DNA of 64,000 nt from Porodaedalea pini (taxonomy: Eukaryota > Basidiomycota > Agaricomycetes > Hymenochaetales > Hymenochaetaceae). The notes below the pieces were generated by a model, which ran no database searches, was not told where the DNA came from, and worked only from the letters and a program-made list of their open reading frames with translations. Position 1 is the first letter of the stretch; every line of letters starts with the position of its first letter. The stretch is taken from the NCBI GenBank assembly GCA_002794775.1, contig NBAY01000036.1:124001-188000 (forward strand). The letters are read 5' to 3'. Positions 59,279 through 64,000 of this stretch are shown piece after piece. Both the position numbers and the translations under genes were made by a program.

Positions 59279-59727
59279 TTGGGCACTCTGTCTCCTTGAG
59301 TAGTCCGAGGTGCCGTCATGATTGGCAGACAAAGGAAGGTGTGGATTATACTCTTGATGAGAGCCATTGTGATGAGTTGGCATCTGTGACACCAGAAGAA
59401 GGCGAGCAGAGCAGCTCTCATTTCGTGAGATTTGGGGAAGCAACGACATGGCAAGGCCTGCACCAACGGGACTGGGTGCGCGAGCCTGAGGAGACTGAAC
59501 CTGTGTGGGCTAGCTGCGTGCAGAGATCGCAGCCGGTGAGATGACGGATGCATAAGCCAATGACGGATGGCTGGAGCCAATGGAGTAGTACTCAGAATGA
59601 GAATCGTAACTTGAATAGTCCGAGGTGCCATTATGATTGGCAGATGAAGGAGGGTGTGGATTATACTCTTTGAGCGAGATGTTGCCTGAGCCGCTTTGCG
59701 ATAGTCTGAGGGAATGTCTGACAGCTG
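59279..59727 (+). repeat. Direct repeat 'agtccgaggtgcc..ggattatactctt'
   Basis: A roughly 62-bp unit occurs at 59298-59360 and again at 59615-59677 with few changes. It lies immediately after the transposase stop, so it may be subterminal repeat sequence of the element. Confidence 0.6.
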
Positions 59728-61926
59728 TCAGACAGCTGATGCCTGTGTGAATTTACCAACGAGTTTGAATGAATACTTCAAGGAGGCTTGATTGTAGAAA
59801 GACTTCGAGCAGGCAGTCATCGTTTCATATGCTGAGGCAGACTCTGAGCTGACGGTGAAGAGTAGTTTCGGAATGTAGGAAGTTGAACGCGTCTGGCTGC
59901 TCGATGATGAGCGATTGCAGCAGGTAAGGGTCGAAGCCTGCAAGAGATGAGTCGAGTTCGGACTTGAAGAGATCAGGGTGAGGTGCGAGGATGTCAGATG
60001 GGCTCGTGAAAGATGAAAAGTTGATTCGCTAGGACTCCGACGATAAGCTAACAATCGGAGTCGAAGGTTCCTTTGTTGTACAAGATCGTAAACTACTTTC
60101 TTTTCAAGTTCACGCCGTGCCCCCACCTTGCCAACTCGTCAACGTACTTCTTGAGTGACAATGATGAGAATCCTCTCATTATCTATAGTCACGTTGTAGC
60201 GCTCGATTCGCGCTTAGGCGTCAGCCGTCCCAGCATACCACCCGCTTTATTTATTATTATATACAGATACAAACCCCATAAACACAGTCAAGCACTTCGT
60301 TTCATCACTGTCTATCTTACACTTCGCATTTCACACGCTCGAATGGTCACACTCAGCCATTCGAGCGTCAATATACGTTCGAATCTTTCATATGATCCAT
60401 TAGTAACCTCATACATACGTTCAAATACTTTCATACACCCATTCGAACACTCATACCACGTCCTATTCACACTCAAACGCTTCATTTCCTTTATATTCAT
60501 TCTGTATCCCACTATATGCGTGCTCGAGCACTCTTTCCACTTCGTATCCACTCGTTCGAACGCTTATAGCGCAGCCGAATTACGCGGTTGGGCTCAGGGA
60601 ACGCATCGGGTTCCACCATGGGTCGCTCGAACGATTCCCGGGCCGTCGATGTTGAATGTATCACGCTCGAACGACCGGATTCCGTCGTTCGCCACATTCT
60701 CCATGGGGCTCGAGCGTTATTTATCATTGTCTATCACTTCCAGGGTGCGCATTCGTCGCCATCACGCCCGAGGAACATTCGAGGACGTTCGAATGGAGTT
60801 GTTGGATGCACACATGATAAGTTTCTCGGGTTTCATTGGTCTTTTTATTGATGTCGAACCATTATTCCCCTTCGAGTTCGTGATTCATCATGTTCTCGAG
60901 TCATTCCATCCATAACATATGACTATTCTGACTCGAATACGCACCGCACGCACTCCCCTACCTCCGTATGTACGTTTGACGTCAGTACCGAGCTCATTTC
61001 GCCTAGAGTATAAATAGTGCACACCTTTTGTACTCATTCTGTAGAGGGAATACACCCCCAGTTCGCCGCACAGTACACCTTTCGAGTCTCATAAGTCATT
61101 CCCGTCTTCAGTTCATCTCTGCTCTGCCTTAGCGAGCTTCGCCAACCGCTCGAATAGTGCGTTCGGTTCACCACATACGCTCAAAACCGATATTCCAGAG
61201 CTCCGAGCACCCGACAAGCCCAACAGGGTATTATACCTGCATACTTCCGTCACCCCACACGTTCGCCGCCTACTAAGAAGTCGCTCGATCGCTTCGGGGT
61301 ACGCTCGAACGCCTTCGAGCATCTCTTCGAGCGCGTTCGAATGCTCGACGAACACCATCCAGGGGTTCGGACCATCCAAAACAGGCTGACACGGCCCCAC
61401 ACCTTCCTCAACTTCAGACGTCAATCATTATAGTTATAGGGTCTGCGTTGGGAGCTCGATTCTGACAGAATCGAGCGCTTTGACAAGGTTTCTGAACCAG
61501 AAGAGCCACTGTCTCGAGCGTTCGATCACTCCGTTTCTATTTGGTCGTCCCTCCTTGACTATCGAGTCACCGCAGTCTCCCTTGGGAAGAATATAGATTC
61601 GCCCTCGAGTCGACCGTTCGGTCTACAAAAGAGTCTGCATCGCGATAGCGTTTCAGTCGAACGGTGGACGATTTTGTGACAGTCGGACGCACCATTCAAA
61701 ACTTGATTCTCATTTTCTTTCCTCCAGGATTTCCCTTTTTTTCGATTCGAGGTGGCGGTACCTGTGCAAGTATGTGGATGGTGAGAACTGTTGTACAGAT
61801 GCAAGGGCAAGCTTGAATACTGACTATACGATTTTGATCGGCCGGCTGCGCGTGATCGGGCTTCGTGTCCACCTTCTTCTGTACTTGTGTCGGTAAGGTG
61901 ATCTTGCCCATGTGTAAATCGAGCGT
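59728..61926. repeat. Non-coding region dense in TTCGAACG-type words
   Basis: More than twenty copies of CGTTCGAA/GCTCGAAC/TTCGAGCG words are scattered from 60340 to 61530, often as near-perfect palindromes (for example cgttcgaacg at about 60552). A TATA-like 'agagtataaatagtgca' at about 61005 is followed by CT-rich sequence, as in an LTR or promoter. ORFs of 100-280 codons are open because of composition and show no motif. The region may be an unclassified LTR or transposon end; boundaries were not found. Confidence 0.4.
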
Positions 61927-62843
61927 TGTAGAGTTCTGACGAGTGGCCAACCACTGCAGATCCCTCTAGAGGCCATCGGTTGCACATTCCGACAGGTATT
62001 GATGCGTACCGGACTCAGAAGGATTGGCGCGACGTGTACCGGACCCAGAAGGATTTGCCCGACGCGTACCGGACACAGGATGATTCGCCCGACATCACAT
62101 CAGTGGATCGCTAGGAAGATCCCCCTGGCAATTCGGGACGTACCGGAAAGCTTATGTCATTGGAGTCAGTTGGGACACGTACCGGAGATCTGCCCGATGA
62201 TGGATGATGACTCACCAATTGGAGGATCTCAGTTCCGGTGGAGCTGCGATATGACCGGATGATGGACTGAAGCAAATGGGGAAGTTGTCACATGGACAGG
62301 TTTTCTTTTGATTTTCTATGTTTCTCTTACATTCCAAATGTTTTCTCTCCGACGCTCTATGTTTCATCCGGTATGCACATTATACTCACTTTGGAATAAT
62401 TTTCCTGTAGATAGATCTCTTGCACCTTGTATTTAGGGACTTCCCTGTCGTAGGTAGCAGGGGAGGGAAAAAACTACCGCAGAGTTCCCCTCAGATAGGG
62501 CAGCTTCCGTGCGTGCAGTTAGTCTCTGCAACAGTTAGTTTCATGGCAACCTCGCCTTCAGTCTCATCTCTTGTCTCGTTCTTGTTCTTGTCTCTGCTAT
62601 CACTATTGTCTCGTACCAGATTTGATATCTCACTCGTTCCGGCTCTGCACCGACACTCACATCGGGTCCAGAGCACCTTACAGTATTGACGCGTACCGAC
62701 ACGTACCGATGCATACCGACACGTACCGACGTGTACCGGGTTTTTCCCGTGCTCATACCGAGCATATATTTACTGCAAAACTCAACGGAAACACGTCCCC
62801 AAATGAACTACCGATCCTAAACAACCCATACACAGGATCTACA
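61927..62843 (+). repeat. Complete 917-bp Gypsy LTR (5' LTR)
   Basis: Perfect TGTAGA...TCTACA ends. It is followed by a putative primer-binding site and gag, so it is the 5' LTR of an element that leaves the window. It is rich in CpG. The older copies at 5273-7067 and 1-780 are its decayed relatives. The 3' part holds decamer repeats (62690-62738). Confidence 0.9.
62690..62738 (+). repeat. GACACGTACC decamer repeats in LTR
   Basis: Five tandem decamers (cgtaccgaca-type) lie in the downstream part of the LTR. Related gacgcgtaccgga words occur near its 5' end (62004, 62028, 62064). Decayed copies remain at about 6920-6960. Confidence 0.7.
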
Positions 62844-62874
62844 AGTGGAGCCCACTGCGGGGGGGGGGGGGTCA
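62844..62874 (+). other. Putative primer-binding site and G-run
   Basis: Directly after the LTR, 'agtggagcccactgc' is placed where a tRNA primer site is expected, followed by about 13 G. The priming tRNA is not identified. The G-run may vary between reads. Confidence 0.5.
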
Positions 62875-63015
62875 ACCGTGTTGTATTCATTTGATTACCA
62901 ACAGGACTCACCTCGCTATCAATTTTGTCAAGGAGCATAGTCTCCAATTTTAGAAACCGACTCTTCTGCGTACCGGAATAGTGGTGGTCAAAGCCCCGGT
63001 ACACCTAGCACAACC

Positions 63016-64000
63016 ATGACAAGTCGTCCTCTACGCCGAGGAGCAGAGGATGCTCCCTTATTTGATGGTCGTAACCCGCTGGATCTCCCTCGGTACTTCG
63101 AGGACATTGAGTATATCGCTATGGAGTGCAACTTAGACAACGCAGTGAAGATCCGGTACACGAAGTATTATGCTTCGAGTTCGGTAGCTGAGCTGTGGGA
63201 TACTGCCGATGATGTCGGTATGGGAGCAAGTGATTGGAATAAAGCGAAGGAAGCAATCATATCATTTTACCTGGCGTTGGCGCCCAGTGTGCGCTTCTCT
63301 CAGGATGACCTTGAGAGGCTGGTCAAAGGATGGAGAAGCTGAGGAATTCAGTCAAGGGAGGATTTTGGAGAGTACCGGAGAGAGTTTATGGTGAGGTCGA
63401 GGTATTTGGAGCAAAACTCAATGGTTTCAGTGGAGGAAACGGCACGCATGTTCATTCGGGCTTTTACCGGCAAGCTGAAGGATAGGTTGCAGCAGCGTCT
63501 AGAAAGCAAGGAAACTGATCCGGCCCTGGGCAAACCATATTTGATCGAGTTGGTGGTGAAGCATGCCAATTACATTCTCGCCGGTACAGTTTTCGACGAC
63601 GTACTGACAGCTAAAACACCTGTACCGATGGGTCAGTCGAAGGCGAAATCGGAAGAGGTGGATATCGGTACGGTGTGGGAAGTGGTCAAGAACATTCAGG
63701 TCCAGGTGCAGTCCCTTGGGCGAAGACCGCCGCCAGCGACAACGTCCCAGAGGAGTCCCAGGTGTGCGTTCTGTGGCAACACGAGCCACTACATTAGGTC
63801 GTGCCCGAAGGTGCTAGAGTATATCCAGGCAGGAAAGTGTGTGAGGGATGCGAATGGGAAGGTGACGCTACCGAACGGAGGGTTTGTACCGAGCACGGCG
63901 TTGGGGGATAACTTGATGGAGAAGATAGATTCGTTGCATCAGGAGACCGGTACGGCATCGGTAAACCTCATAGAGGTAGCGACAATGTCAACAGCACGTA
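63016..64000 (+). pseudogene. Gypsy gag with in-frame TGA, cut by window end
   Basis: ATG at 63016. The N-terminal capsid part reads 'APLFDGRNPLDLPRYFEDIE', then a TGA at 63340-63342, after which the same frame stays open to the window end (at least 219 further codons). This includes 'EDFGEYRREFMVRSRYLEQN' and a CCHC knuckle CAFCGNTSHYIRSC (about 63765-63806). The single stop could be a CGA-to-TGA change, programmed read-through, or an error. The domain order (capsid, knuckle) is that of fungal Ty3/Gypsy gag. Protease and pol are outside the window. Confidence 0.8.

Noticed and set aside
60073..60915. 280-codon ORF read as a gene
   Set aside because: Open because of the TTCGAACG-type word repetition; no domain and the neighbouring frames are equally open.

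Overview
The window looks like a filamentous basidiomycete (Agaricomycete) nuclear genome. Genes carry many short introns of about 50-110 bp with GT..AG ends. Family types typical of that group are present (an Agaricomycete BTB-like protein, a DPBB secreted protein, a Plavaka-type transposon). The species cannot be named from the sequence.

Layout. Bases 1-18.4 kb are a mobile-element graveyard. It holds decayed Gypsy LTRs, a second LTR family (TGTTAG...CTAACA ends) nested three deep, a foldback element with 401-bp arms and a shorter relative, a broken Tc1/IS630-like transposase, AT-rich tandem repeats, two large solo LTRs, and two tandem intron-bearing pseudogene copies of a cytosolic prolyl-tRNA synthetase. 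This part is poor in CpG, and where copies can be compared the differences are largely CG->TG/CA.

Bases 18.6-51.1 kb are mostly a conventional gene island. In order: an uncharacterised conserved protein with a possible frameshift, COQ10, a secreted DPBB/RlpA-like protein, two opposed tRNA-Arg(ACG) genes, an ARO8-like aminotransferase, RTP1/TANGO6, a BTB-like protein, DBP8 helicase, SUA5, a GIS2/CNBP zinc-knuckle protein, a 2.9-kb stretch with no recognisable gene, a DUF6593-like small protein, a third tRNA-Arg(ACG), PUT2 (P5C dehydrogenase), a BTB/POZ protein and a large lineage-specific protein. Exon models for most of these close in frame to the base.

Bases 51.2-64 kb return to repeats. 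They hold an orphan 215-aa ORF, GAGCCTTGCTC-type tandem repeats, a Plavaka-type transposase pseudogene interrupted by TGA codons, a 2-kb region rich in TTCGAACG-like palindromes, and the 5' end of a younger Gypsy element (complete 917-bp LTR, then gag with one TGA) that runs off the window.

Housekeeping roles in the island: translation and tRNA (SUA5, DBP8, tRNAs, GIS2), mitochondrial metabolism (COQ10, PUT2), amino-acid metabolism (ARO8-like) and RNA polymerase II import (RTP1). They do not form a pathway cluster. I found no convincing new multi-gene system. The most unusual items are the nested LTRs, the long near-perfect palindrome, the tandem ProRS pseudogenes split by a solo LTR, and the recurrent TGA stops in the transposons.
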